Shown here one piece after another: positions 1 through 12,887 of a stretch of DNA of 64,000 nucleotides. The notes below the pieces were generated by a model, which did no database searches, had not been told where the DNA came from, and was given only the letters and a program-made list of their open reading frames with translations. The stretch comes from Hirudinaria manillensis. Lineage: Eukaryota > Annelida > Clitellata > Hirudinida > Hirudinidae. The stretch lies in NCBI GenBank assembly GCA_034509925.1, contig CM067533.1, positions 6,055,035 to 6,119,034 on the forward strand. Direction: 5' to 3'. The stretch's first letter is position 1. The number at the start of each line of letters is the position of its first letter. The position numbers were made by a program, and so were the translations under genes.

Positions 1-598
1 GTGAGTGAGTGAGTGAGTGAGTGAGTGAGTGAGTGAGTGAGTGAGTGAGTGAGTGAGTGAGTGAGTGAGTGAGTGAGTGAGTGAGTGAGTGAGTGAGTGA
101 GTGAGTGAGTGAGTGAGTGAGTGAGTGAGTGAGTGGGTGAGTGAGTGAGTGAGTGAGTGAGTGAGTGAGTGAGTGAGTGAGTGAGTGAGTGAGTGAGTGA
201 GTGAGTGAGTGAGTGAGTGAGTGAGTGAGTGAGTGAGTGAGTGAGTGAGTGAGTGAGTGAGTGAGTGAGTGAGTGAGTGAGTGAGTGAGTGAGTGAGTGA
301 GTGAGTGAGTGAGTGAGTGAGTGAGTGAGTGAGTGAGTGAGTGAGTGAGTGAGTGAGTGAGTGAGTGAGTGAGTGAGTGAGTGAGTGAGTGAGTGAGTGA
401 GTGAGTGAGTGAGTGAGTGAGTGAGTGAGTGAGTGAGTGAGTGAGTGAGTGAGTGAGTGAGTGAGTGAGTGAGTGAGTGAGTGAGTGAGTGAGTGGGTGA
501 GTGAGTGAGTGAGTGAGTGAGTGAGTGAGTTAGTGAGTGAGTGAGTGAGTGAGTGAGTGAGTGAGTGAGTGAGTGAGTGAATGAGTGAGTGAGTGAGT
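1..598. repeat. (GTGA)n tetranucleotide microsatellite
   Basis: About 150 uninterrupted or nearly uninterrupted copies of GTGA run from the window edge, so the true left end is outside the window. There are few interruptions: GTGG at about 136 and again at about 496 (exactly 360 bp apart), a GTTA near 531 and an AATGA near 581. The array ends in a short unique sequence that recurs at 5447. Confidence 0.98.
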
Positions 599-3387
599 AC
601 TCGTCCAATAATTGGTTGCGTGTATCATGGTCCCGTCACGTGCAACCTATAAACCTGCCCTTTCGCCAACCATAACCGTCACGAGGCTAATATTTCTCCC
701 ATGCAATCCTAATGAACACGCCATCTTGTTGCCACGGCTACGAACTCGTGTCATCCCGTCATTGGAGAGAGAGAGAGAGATGGGGAGAGGGAGAGAGAGA
801 ATGAGAGAAAGAGATAGAATGACGCGGACTCCTGTCTGGACTTCTTTCGACGACTCCGAGTCACTACTGGAGTGAATGATAACCTCATTAACGGAAGCAT
901 TCATTTCTGGCCTTTTTCCTGTTGTTTGTTTGGTTTTTTTTGTTTGTGGGAGAACAGTAAATAAATGTTTTAAATATTTCACAGGGTTGAAGTGTCTTAT
1001 TATTTATTGCTTTCGTTAATGTAACTCGTAAACCGGTTATAAAATTTAATACAAAATAATAATTAATACAAAATATTGTTAAGAAAAGAGCATTCGTTTT
1101 CTTTGATAAAAATCGATAATATATGTTAATTAATAATTAAATAATATTTTACATCGTTAATAATTGAAATATTAATTTATTATCGCAGAAAATAAACAAA
1201 AATAAACAAATAATCCACTAAAGAAACGAAAGAAAAAAGCCATCCGTAACTTCAAAGAAAGCAGAACACACAATGAAATTTTTCTTTATTTTTCATTTTT
1301 TAAATCCTTTTCCTCTAAAAAAAAAACAAATAAAAATAAATAAATATTATTTCGTTCAATTCTTGGGATCTTCTGCTGGAAATTTCCCACGAGTCGGAAG
1401 CGGCCATTTCTGACGGATTGTCGTGAGTGGTGTCAGAAGCTTCCAATTATTCGTGGGCAACTCCTCATTACGGATCTTCAAGTGACTCACGTACGTCACC
1501 GACCGAGACGGAGCTTTTCCCACATGGAATTAACACGTTGTAACGGATCAATTGTTTATAAATTGCTTTTAAGTTTGTTTTTTTTTTTTAAATTTAAAAA
1601 ATTTAATTTGAGTTCGAATCCGTTGATGTTTAACTCTTGAGGTATTTGAAATATTGTTATTAAATAAATTAAATTTTAATAAATATAAAAGGATTATTTA
1701 TTAAATAGAATGATAATTCTTTAAAAAAATATTAACTTTTTTTAGGAAGATTATGCTATCAGTACTCTTTTCGAACTATATATATTTTCTGCAAATACAT
1801 TTCTCAAAAAATAAAAATAAAATAAATCTTCTGACACCTAATTAAGTTGTGGGTGTCTGTTGTTGTTGTTGTTTTGGAGTCAGAAACGACGTTGACTTTG
1901 AAGAATTTCGAAGTTCCAAATATTTGTTCGGTGTCATTTGTAAGTCCTTTTTGACACGACAGTTGCTCTACGACAAACAACGATATTAATTATCGTGTGA
2001 AGGGAAACTAATAACTATTTTGTAATTAATTAATTTATTTTTTAAGTTATAACACGTTATAATTTATATCGCAATAAATTACAAATAGTAAGACTAACTG
2101 GTAGCATCCCCACGTATGGATGCGCCGTGTGACATTATACATTGTCTTTTTCAATTTCACAATCTTTTGCATCTTCACTTCATTTTTTTTTTACAAAATT
2201 TCCACTCAACCTTCAGAAAATCTTTTCTCTGGGCCACGTCATTGGCTTCATGTTTATACGAGGTACAAGGAACTGCAGAGAGGTCCATTAAGATGTTCCC
2301 CCTGGCCTGAGAAGGGTGTCATGGACCCCCAAGACCTTCACGTCGAATGATATAATTCACGACTGGAGGGTTCCAGCTACACACGAATGCTTTACGACCT
2401 CCGCGAATAAATTAATAAAATGAAATATTTGCCGAGAGATTTATGTTAATCGAGTAAACATTGATATCGTTATTATTATTTATAATAATAATTTAATAAT
2501 TATTAAAATGTATCTTTTGGTAGACACAGATTTAGAAGTTGCTCAGTAACAAATGACAAATATGGCCTCGTAATTCCGTCTGTCCCCCATGTTTCATTAT
2601 TTGTTTTGACCTTTTGAACCTTTAAAAACACCACGACAATCAAGTTTACTTGCAAGAAGGATTTCCACGGAGGGCTGTTGTAAAATAAGGTCTAAACTGG
2701 TGCAATTAATATCTAATCTCATCCTTTGTGTCAAATTGTTTGTCTGGAAACTAATCATGTTTGGATGTCGATCCATGAATTTTTAATTCAGCCGTCTGCT
2801 TCTTGGTGCTGACAGGATCATTGAAACACGCTAAAACCTCATCAAGTTGCTCGTAGGATTTTTAATAAAACTGACTCGATATTCCGATCTGAAAATAGAT
2901 TAATTTACTTTTAAGAGTCTTGCGTTAATATTAGACGTTCAAACAGTTTCAAAGCATTTCTATCTTTCTCAGCAAGAAATCTCGAAAGATGTCTAGATAA
3001 AAAAAAGTCACAACTTTTAGCGGTTGTAATAATAAGATATTTGTGTTTACTCGTAAAACTTAATATATTAAAAGCAGGATTTTAAGAACAGGTTTTTGAA
3101 ATCAAGTTTTACTCGACACTTCCAGAAAAATATGTATCACCAGTAGACTTTCAATAATGGAGGAAATAATACTATTTTATTTTGTAATTTGGTAAAGAAA
3201 TTAATTTGTAAAAATCTTCAAAATTGTCCGTCAATTTTCATAAACTTTTGAGAAATCCTCTGATTCGTTATCTTCATGCAAAACATAGTTGTTGTTGCCC
3301 GCTCTGTTCAATCGGATTATCGCCAGCCAAGATTTTCAGAAAAAAAACGTTTAAATTTAAATTTTACAATCAAGCACAAATTTAGTC
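599..3387. other. Intergenic, 5' flank of HIRA
   Basis: No exon-like open frame with splice sites was seen. The stretch holds a short (GA)n-rich patch at about 765-815, a slightly GC-richer island at about 2230-2400 with no supported coding frame, and otherwise AT-rich DNA. The HIRA promoter and 5'UTR must lie toward the right end, but no clear TATA or initiator can be named. Confidence 0.6.
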
Positions 3388-6300
3388 ATGAGATTATTAA
3401 AACCAACTTGGGTGGCTCATATGAGTAACGACAAAAGTAATTATAGGATCTCATCAATTTTTTTTAGAGATTTGCATTTTATTAAATTTGTAAACAGTAA
3501 TAAGTTGACAACTTGATATGCAATGAAATTCTTAATGGGGATTGGTTCAACCAATGCAAAAGCAATCGGAATTATGATCACCTATTTAATTTTTGGATGA
3601 AGGGATATTGCAATATATCGATTGATGATGCAGTCTGATCATTAATTGATAAACTGTGAGTAAGTAATTTCAATGAAACCTTTGCATCTTCAGGACAACC
3701 AATATTCTCTGTGGATATACACCCTGATGGGTCAAGATTTGCAACAGGGGGACAAGGTTGAGCAATTGTTATCAGATTAAAACATTGGCAAAAGATTTCA
3801 TAGAAATTCAGAGAACTAAAATTAAATTTCTTGGAAAGTTAAACCTCGATTTTCTCCATAATCAGGCGATAGTTCCGACACTGGAAAAATAGTCATATGG
3901 AACATGGAACCAGTCAGAGAGGAGGTCCACGAAAAGGATCCAAATGTACCAAAAATCTTGTGTCAAATGGAGAGTCATCTAGGTTGGATGTTTTAATCAG
4001 GCTTTTTTTTTTTTACAAATCGTTCAAAAAAACAAATATCACTCTAATTCTGACATCAAAATAGCATAAAATCACCCAAAAGAATAGCATTCCATCTTTT
4101 GAAATGTCTTGTTGCAAATTTTTACCCTCAATTTTAACATCAGCTTGCGTGAACTGCGTGAGATGGTCGACGGACGGAAAGTACCTCGCATCTGCTGGCG
4201 ACGACAAACTCATCATGATCTGGCAAGTCAGCAGGTTAGTGATTCAAGAGTTTATATTGGTACCAAATGTGGCCATTTGTGAGCTCTGATCTGCAAATTC
4301 CATGATATGATTTCAACATTTGATATTCTTTGATGTTGTTGCTAGCATTAAACATAAACAATAACAACAACAATTGGTGGTTTAGTGATTGCTGTTATAT
4401 GTTGTTGTTGTTATTGATTTTTTGCTTTGTTTTGCTTCCTCAGGCAACCTGGTATGTCAAATTTAGGAAGCAAAATGATGGACATAGAATCTTGGAGAAC
4501 ATTTTCTACCTTAAGAGGACATTCAGGAGGTCGGTTGCAGTTTTGTAATCATTATCGACGAATTAACATTAATATCATTTTCATTACATTATTAATTTTA
4601 TTATCCATAATCTTACAAACTGTAAAATAACATGGAGATGTTCCACTTAACTTATTTTTTCAGATGTACTGGGCGTTGCATGGTCCTCACACAACATGTG
4701 GTTGGCCTCTTGCAGTGTTGACAACACAATCATCATCTGGAACGCTCTCAAATTCCCAGGTGAGTTCACCGACTGAAAATAACGATCGACCCTGGTAACG
4801 ATCGATAATAAAATAAACCTCATCATAATTATAATCATAATTATAAAGTCGTTTGAATTTAATTAAGTGTTAATTCATTTAAATGGCATCAATTTTGTGA
4901 GTCACGAATCTTTTCGGAGATTTCACAAAAAGACGGGTTTAATTTCAGAACAAGTGACGGTCCTTCGGGGGCACTCGGGGATGATAAAGGGCATCACTTG
5001 GGACCCCGTGGGTAGCTACCTGGCCAGTCAGTCGGACGACAAAACCGTCAGGGTTTGGAGGACTTACGACTGGCAGCTGGAAAGTTGTATCGAGGAACCT
5101 TTCAAAGAAGTAGGTCGATCGATGTTTCGATGTAAAATATTATTGGATTTTAAATTGCTTTGCTTTTTATTTTTTGTCATTGATTTTAATTTAAATGTAA
5201 TTAAAAAGGTTGCAGTTTTTTTAAATTATTATTCTTATTTTCTTTAAAATAATACCAAAAATAAATGGCAATAATAATTCTAAATAAAGTATTTTTCAAA
5301 AATATCTCTAATGGCTATATAGGCAATGCCATCATTCCAAGATTAAGCGTTCAAATTGCAATTGTCACAACTTTTCTGAGGTGTTTAATCACATGATAAT
5401 TTTATTATTATTACCAATTATATTATTAATATTATTAACCATCATGAGTGAGTGAGTACTCCTGCAATAATTTGATGCACGTATGGTCCTGTCATAATAA
5501 TGTCATATTATCATAACCTATAATAAATTAACATATTATTAATTAACGTGTAACGATTAATAATCTCTGACAGTGCGGGGGCACGACGCCCGTCCTCAGA
5601 CTCGACTGGTCCCCCGACGGGGAGTGCGTCGTGACGGCGCACGCAATGAACAACTCGGGACCGACGGCTCAAATCATCAACAGGAGCGGATGGAAAACCA
5701 ACCTGGATTTGGTCGGACACAGGAGGGCGGTCACTTGCGCCGTGAGTTTGCGCTGCTGCGGCAGTCCGGAGTTCCTGGAATTTCGATCGAATTTATGAAT
5801 TTGTTTATTTGAATTTTAGTTTATTTGTTTATTTATTTTTCTAAACAAAATGAAGGATCATCTGATGATTTGTTTTGTATTTGTTGACATTCGACGAAGT
5901 GTCTGCATTGAATTTCTGTGCTTTTGAATTCGATCTCATCGGATTCTTTGTCGTGTCGCGAGCTTCCATTTTAACGTTTCTCGATTTCAGAGGTTCAGTC
6001 CGAGAATAATGGAAAGACCGCAAAGCGAAGGAGAAAAGGTTTGCATTTCTTTTGTGATGTTTTGTTGTTGCAGTTTACGTTTTCTTAGTGGTGAATGCTT
6101 GGCATTTTATGTCTGCTCTGTGTATTTGATGTTGTGAAATGGACTTGCAAAAGACCTTGGAACCATCTGAGACAATATGCTTTTCACTACCTAACTTTTT
6201 AACTATGTTGATCAATTTTAATGGTTCTGATTGGTTTGCTTGTGTCTCTAAAATCGATTCCTTGTGGATTTCCAATAGTTTTTTATTGCCTCCACATCTT

Positions 6301-9300
6301 GTTATGGATGTTTCTGAATACAAAATTAAATAATTATTTTATAAAATAATTTTTATTTTATTTTTTTTAAATTTAGACGAAGGAGTACGTCGTGTGCGCA
6401 GTCGGAAGTAAAGACAGGTCGATCTCTATTTGGGTCAGTTCGAATTGTGTCGTTTGTTTTCGAATTTCGAATCACATTTTTTATGCAAATTTAAAATTTT
6501 TGGTTTTGTTTAATGATTGTTTCCATATTTCATTGCAATTATTTCAGGCGACGTGCTACAAGCGACCCCTGATTGTACTGCACGACCTTTTTGTCGGACC
6601 AATTCTAGACATAACGTGGTAGGTATAAAGTTCGGAGTATATGATTAATTTTGTCGTCAATAACTGATTATTACAATTAATTATTATAATTAATTATTAA
6701 TTTTTAATGTTAAAACTTGGCAGGGCAAGCAACGGTTCAGAAATGCTGTGTTGCGCTTGGGACGGCACGGTCGCGTATTTCGGATTTCCAACCGAGGAGA
6801 TCGGAGTTCCGATGTCGCAACAGGAAACGGTTTGTGGTTTATCTTGATTTCTTTTTACTATTTTGAAACATTTTTATATTATTTATTAAATTATAAAATA
6901 TATTATATTTATTAAATTATATAATATATAATATTAAATTATTTATTGCGGTCATGCATTTTAATTACTTCGTTGAATCTAGACAATGAATGTTTATGGT
7001 TTGTTGTCAAATATGACCCAACTGGGTTCCAAACCACCCTCAAGAACTTCCTCTTCAGGGAAAAATAAACCCCCATTGGCCTTGTGTCCCCATTGAGACA
7101 CATGTTAATCAAATAATATTCTGTACATTATTATTATTCTATTTATTTTTATTATTATTATTAACCAGATTGCCATCCACAAGAAACTCTACGGAAAGAC
7201 GGTGCTGAGCGGCGAAGGGAGTTTCATGGGGAAGGAAGGCAACCTGTTCATCGAATCCGTGGAGTTCCTGGAAGCTGTGGAAAACAACCGCACGTTGCCG
7301 ACGGCGACGACCAACTCACGTTCTTCCGTGGACTGCAAACGACCGCCGGAAAGGATCAACCCGAACGTGCTGGAGTCGGACCAGTCTGCCAGTGCGAGTT
7401 CACCTGTCAAGGTGAGATTTAATTCCTCTGTGTGTGTGGTGAAGTCACCTGTGGTTTCCAATGCATGGCATTGTGATTGATCCTTTCAATCAAATTTGGT
7501 TGACCATGACTCATTTTATGATCTCATGTCATTCCTCGTTCCAGCTGATGAACAGACAGATCGAAACTCGAACGAAGGACGGAAAGAGAAAGATAACGCC
7601 CATTTTCTTGGCTTCTCAACATACCGATTTTAGGTGGGTTTTGAGACTTATTACTTTCTTAAACTTTGGTAGAATTAAGCCACAGTTATTATAGTTAATT
7701 AAGATATTATTACGATATAATTAGAAGGAATAAACTGGAACCTTGTGAGTTTGTGGACTTGCGATCTTGCGTAGAGCCGGCAAAGAAAAGGCATTCGCTC
7801 CACTGCCGTCCTCTGCTGCATTATAATTGAAGCTCACATGCATCACGCTATATAAATGGCATATTATTTATTATTATTAGAAAATCATATTATTTAAAAT
7901 CAATATCCAAATTCTTATGACGTCGTCGCATGGTTTTCAGTGGCGTGCCGATGCCCTATACGACCTTCCAGCAACAATCGGCTCCTCAGTTTTCCTCCTC
8001 CACGGAAACTTCGACAATCATCGTCGAGAAGAAAGATTCGACAACAACCGAAGTGACGAAAGTCAAGGAAACCTCTCAGCCCCAGAACGAGGTCCCGTTG
8101 AAACACGTAGAAGAAGCTGCACCTGTTGCCCTCAACAGTTCAATCGAAGCACAACAACAACAGCAACCACAACAAAACAATCACGTCATTCAACCCATGG
8201 ATGTTGCTCTGCCTACTCAAAATCACAATCAACCAGAGCCAATGGAGGTCAGAATCTATTTACAGATTCTTGGAAGATTTTATGCATTTCATTCATCTTA
8301 TAATTTTTAAGTTTATTAACTTTTTCCAAATTAAATGTTTTAAATTGAAATATGTGATTAGTTATTTTATTATTTTTTTTTAATTCTAAACTTCAGACTC
8401 AAAGCAAGTTCACAGTCAATCCATCAACACCCTGTCATGAAAATCAGCAAAGGTTAGTGACGTCCGTTCCTTTCAAAGTAGAAACTCATCCGAATGCTTG
8501 GCTCGAATGCATAAGAGCAGCATTGAACTATTAACAAGAATCGAACATCCGTGTTTATGCGCTCGTTCATCTGTGTTTCAGAGGTCAAGGGTCAGAGGGA
8601 ATTGAAGAATCCAGGAAGAAGAAGGACGGACGTGGAAGGCCGCGGAAGGACAGACCTACGGCAGAAACGCCGGGGAGGGTCGCGAACCAAACGAATGTTC
8701 AGCCACAACCTCCACCGGTTGGCACTGCTTATTTATTAATAATTATTTATTATTAAGCAACGTTAATTAATTATTACTAAGCAGACATTTAAAGTGAACA
8801 AATATTCAATAGGATGCACTGGCACTATGTTTTCGTGTTATATTTTCTTGTTACTTTATCATAATTTATTCACAGCTCCTGGCAACTCCCCTTTATGCAG
8901 CAGAGATTGGCAGTGGAGCGAATGCCTTTTCTTTGCCGGCACTACGCAAGATCGCAAGTCCACACACTCACAAGGTTCCGGTTTATTCCTTCTTAGTTCT
9001 TGTTAAAGTTCTTTGTTATCATCTTAAAGAAAAAAAAGCATTCTTGTGACTAATTATTGAAGTTCATTCAAGCAATCTCATTATAGGATAGGATAGGGCT
9101 ATGTCCATCATTTACATTGTTTTTAATTCTCAGGTGTACTTGTCAGAAGACAAGGAAGACAAGCCTTTTGTACTGGAGAGTACGACGAGGTCTTCGCCTT
9201 CGGACTGGCAGCCCATGACAACGGTCAGGTGTCAAAAGTCCAACAACGTCGTCTGGGAGACGTTTCTGACGTCACCTGTCGTTGTTGCCAATGCCAACGA

Positions 9301-11215
9301 GTTCGTGACATTTTTTAAAGATTTTGTTGTTGTTGATGTTGTTGTGGATTTGGAAGGATCTACTATTTGTTTGTTTGTTGGATGGTGTGTTGCTTGGATC
9401 ACTTGGTTTTGCTTTTATTATTGAATGTATTGGTGTTAATTCTTTGTTAATGAGTTATTTGATAAATTATTATCGAGTTATTTTTTGGACTCGTGTTATG
9501 CACGTTGAACTGGCTGTTGATACTTATCCAATAGAGAAATATTAACCCTTTGACTAAAGAGAATGTTAACCAATATAATTTAATATTTAACTAACATTTG
9601 ATTTAATTATTTTTCATCTAATTACTTACCTCAGGAAGATTTATTCTGCCATCACGGAAGACAACCTGCTCCACGTTCATTCCACGACCTGCGGCAGGAT
9701 GTTGTTTCCGCCAATCCAACTTAGGTCCGCACCTGCCGTGTACCAGTGCCGAGGTTGTTTTGTAATGGTGGTCACCACCACTGGCCATCTGTCAGTTTGG
9801 TAAGATTCGTGTTTTGATTTTTAATCATTTTGACATAATTTGGTTTTTTTTTGTTTTATTTTTTTTGAGTTTTTGAGTTTATTTGGAACAAAATCACAGC
9901 CTCCACAACCAGATTCTTTAAGCAGTATCTTTTGTAAGGATGTTCTAATTTGATATTCTTTTTTAAAATTAGGGATTTCCAAAACAAGAAGTGTTTGATT
10001 AAAAATGAATCAATGGAGCATCTGTTTAAAGGTTTGTTTTGTTTTAATTTCATTGTTTTTAAAATGTCGTTTATTGCAATTGATAATCAAATTGGTTTTA
10101 GGAGAGTCAGGATCCATTACTTATGCTTTCATCAAGGAGGATGGTGTGCCATTGTTTGTGCTTTCAAATGGGAAAAGTTATTCCTACTCAAAGGACATGG
10201 AGTGCTGGTGAGTTTCAGATTTCATCCAATCCAAGAATTTGAGGGATTATTTTAATCTCACATTATTTATTCACATTTTCTTGCATATTTTAAAGTTGAT
10301 TTAAATAATTTTAAGCCAAAATAAATTCATTTGACGTTTGGCTTTTTATGTTTAATAATTCAGGATTCTCCTGTCATCCAAATCGGATTCAGTATCCATG
10401 ATATCTGAATCGTTCACGTGCAAAACCGGGCACTTGAAAAAAGTACTTCCGAGGATAAAGTGAGTTTGATTTGGATACGATCGGATATTGCAAAAGTGCG
10501 CTGATACGTCCTACCCAATTAATTTCCTACCCAAAAAGCCTCACCCCACTCACCTCACCAACCCACCCTTTAGATCATGGACTCAAGTTTTATAATTTTT
10601 CAGACCTTCACTCAAGGCCCTGATGCTCCACAAAAGCGACCACCATTCCAGGGAGCTTGCAACCATCGCCCACCTGGAGAACCAGATGGCTTGCAGCTTG
10701 GCCATGAATTCAGCAGACGAGTATCGAGAGTGGATGAGGTTGTACGCACGACGTCTCATGCATAACGGTAAGCAACAATGGTGGTGGTGCTGGACCTGTG
10801 CTGACATTTTAATAACTAACTAACTAATAATAATAATAATAATGATAATAATAATAATAATGTCATTCTTTTTAAAGGCAAGGAGGTTAAGATAAGAAGT
10901 CTTTGCCAGGAGTTATTGGTGCCTCTTTATTCCAGAAATTTTTCATCTGGCGAAAATTTTGGTTTCACAATAGTAAGTCTTTGAATTGCACCTTCATGTT
11001 TCCGTAAACGAATTATTTAATTTATTACTTAACTTATTATGTTAAAAAAAAATCACGAACTACAAAAATTCTTATGTCGTTCCAAGGGTCTTGACAACCT
11101 GACGTTGTTGAAAGATTTGGTCGGCATGATGAGGGACTATCCGGCATTCCAGAGGATGCACAACGAATACCGTCTCCAGGTGGAGGAATACGAAAGAACT
11201 TACGGACTGCTGTGA
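3388..11215 (+). CDS. HIRA: HIRA histone chaperone, complete 26-exon gene
   Basis: Subunit of the HIR complex that deposits H3.3-H4 in chromatin independently of replication. Exons: 3388-3436, 3694-3756, 3866-3982, 4144-4234, 4444-4529, 4664-4759, 4949-5109, 5574-5741, 5991-6038, 6377-6433, 6548-6618, 6724-6829, 7169-7411, 7545-7633, 7941-8247, 8397-8452, 8582-8717, 8876-8974, 9134-9300, 9635-9799, 9973-10031, 10102-10207, 10364-10459, 10604-10767, 10878-10972, 11087-11215. All junctions are GT-AG and keep frame; the total is 3024 nt, 1007 aa (human about 1017). The protein starts MRLLKPTWV. WD40 repeats fill about residues 1-340 (FSVDIHPDG, DDKLIMIW, DNTIIIWNALKFP, MNNSGPTAQII, AVGSKDRS). 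The ASF1-binding B domain is at about 456-473 (ETRTKDGKRKITPI). A Gln-rich linker and a GRGRPRKD patch (about 620) follow, then the conserved HIRA C-terminal domain with AYLENQ-like (AHLENQMA) helices. Identification rests on recognisable family sequence from end to end. Exon ends are inferred from phase and consensus. Confidence 0.97.
7003..7150 (+). mobile_element. Degenerate 3' end of a non-LTR retrotransposon (HIRA intron 12)
   Basis: A short frame ending TAA at 7066-7068 reads FQTTLKNFLFREK. This is the kind of F-x3-LK-x-FLF tail that closes many CR1/Jockey-type reverse transcriptase ORFs. It is followed by a roughly 70-bp 3'UTR-like stretch (ATTGAGACACATG) and an ATT-rich tail before the next HIRA exon. 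Only the last few dozen codons remain, so the family is uncertain. Confidence 0.45.
7765..7880 (+). mobile_element. Probable LINE/SINE 3' tail (HIRA intron 14)
   Basis: A non-AT-rich island inside the intron ends in CGCTATATAAATGGCAT followed by ATTATT repeats. The motif GCGCTATATAAATGG is shared, on the opposite strand, with 53590-53606, which suggests both are 3' ends of one dispersed family. No coding frame survives. Confidence 0.35.
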
Positions 11216-12055
11216 ATGCCGCTTCTTCGACTTCATCATTTCATTGCCAACCATCTAGTCAACATCATCATCATCATCATCATCATCAGCAGCAGTTCCT
11301 CTCAAGGATGTTATTGTTTTATGACTGACCGAGCTCACCTTTTTCCCTTGAAGTTTTACCATTTATTTAGCATTGAATGTAAATAATTACAGAGAGTTTT
11401 GTTTTTGTTGAAATGTTGCTTGTTAGTTTTGTGTTTATTTTCAATTAGTTTGATGATGCCTTAGCTTTGGTGATGTGGAGTGAATCTCTACATCTTAAGA
11501 AAGTCTTTGACTTATGTGGTAATGCCAGATTAGAAATTCTAATTTGTAACTGGTCAATATGTTGACAGTGCATAAGATTTAAGTATTGTTTGTTTATTTG
11601 GTTCTATGGTTTATGGGATTCTCTTGGGTTAAATCCAAGTGATAATTTTGGGAAGGATGTGCTTAGGTTACTTAAGAAATCGTTGAGGATTGCCGTCGAT
11701 GCAGAAGAGCCGCCAGACTATAGATACTCACTCCATGATCTGTAGGCTGAGATTTACTTCTAAAGATTCCTTATGGTTTTTAAACTCGTGTTGATATCCT
11801 TATTCGGACACTTCTAGCGGCCTCAATCAACTTTCCAATGTCATTTTGCCAATAATTGCCTCTCGGAGTCATTTTCGTACCTATGAATACAGAATCATAT
11901 CATAACTGTCTGGTCGTTGTTAATTTTGACTTAATTTGGTGTCAATTTTTCTAGAAAAAATGTGTGATAGATGTTGATTCTTGCGTTCATGTTTTGATTT
12001 CTAATGTCATTCATCTATTAACGTTCAGCGCCGGTCGATCGCCTTCTCTCCGAAA
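11216..12055. other. HIRA 3'UTR and spacer to the TMEM70-like gene
   Basis: Begins with a (CAT)n(CAG)n run (11267-11295) just after the HIRA stop, then non-coding AT-rich sequence. No canonical AATAAA was seen close to the HIRA stop. The downstream start codon is about 840 bp away on the same strand, and its promoter must be in this spacer. Confidence 0.6.
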
Positions 12056-12838
12056 ATGTTCAAGATTGCTAAAGGAGCCCTTTTAGTAAATTCAGATTTT
12101 TTTGGTGATTAGTATTCAAATATTAACGGACCGAATGTTATTTTTTAGAAAGGCAACAGGAGTTGCATCATTAAAAGCTTACAACAGGCCGTCCCGGCAA
12201 ACTTTAGGACCGTTTATGCTGGAAGTCAGTCACTGGGATTTCGACAGAGAAATGAATTGCCTGAGTCATTTTATTCTCAAAAGAGATTCTGTTCTGTTGC
12301 CAAGGACCCACTACTAGAAGAATTTGAAGTTAAACATCCCGTTAAAGGAAGCTTGGTTTATGTTGGCACCATGTACAAGATGGTGAAAGGCATTAAAATA
12401 TTTTCTCTGTCTACCAGTGCAATTGCACTTGCATTTCAGCCAGTTTTGATTCGACAAGTTATTGCTTCATCAACTTCAGAAATTGCTTTGACCATGGCTT
12501 TAATACTGAATGCATTCATGTTTAGTACTCCTCTATTTTTGCACTGGGTCACCAAAAAATACACAACTAATATGTATTATAATGAAGCCAATGGTGTATT
12601 TACTGCAACAACTTATTCTTTTTTCCTGAAGAAGAAGGAGCATGTATTCACAGCTGAAGATGTTAGTCTGTCAAAGAAAAGCTCCATGCTTTCATCAATC
12701 CTTATTAAAAACAAGACACCTCTCTTTATTGATCCATCACTCTTTCTCGATAAAGATGCTTACGTAAAATTGATGAAGTATGACGAACCTCTTGAGTGGG
12801 AAATGGACCAGAAAGAAAAGGAATCTGATTCCAAATAG
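12056..12838 (+). CDS. TMEM70: TMEM70-like mitochondrial inner-membrane assembly factor
   Basis: TMEM70 is a mitochondrial inner-membrane protein needed for assembly of ATP synthase (c-ring) and complex I. Two exons are proposed: 12056-12085 (10 codons, MFKIAKGALL) and 12149-12838, joined in phase 0 across a 63-bp GT-AG intron, giving 239 aa (human about 260). Reading through the intron gives a quick TAG, which supports splicing. The N-terminus is basic and Ser-rich with few acidic residues, as in a matrix presequence. The mature part has GSLVYVGTMYKMVKGIKIFS, then two hydrophobic segments (about residues 83-108 and 113-130), and a C-terminal tail with FLDKDAYVKLMKYDEPLEWEM, which matches the family's conserved end. 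An AATAAA follows 43 bp after the stop. Confidence 0.88.
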
Positions 12839-12881
12839 AAAATGGATTATGATAAACTTTCCAATATCATTTAAATGTTCC

Positions 12882-12887
12882 AATAAA
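12882..12887 (+). terminator. Candidate polyadenylation signal of the TMEM70-like gene
   Basis: AATAAA lies 43 bp after the stop codon, followed by a T/G-containing stretch. It is the first canonical signal on this strand after the gene. Confidence 0.55.

Noticed and set aside
1610-1625. GTTCGAATCC, resembling a tRNA B box
   Set aside because: The upstream sequence is pure A/T and cannot fold into acceptor, D or anticodon stems.
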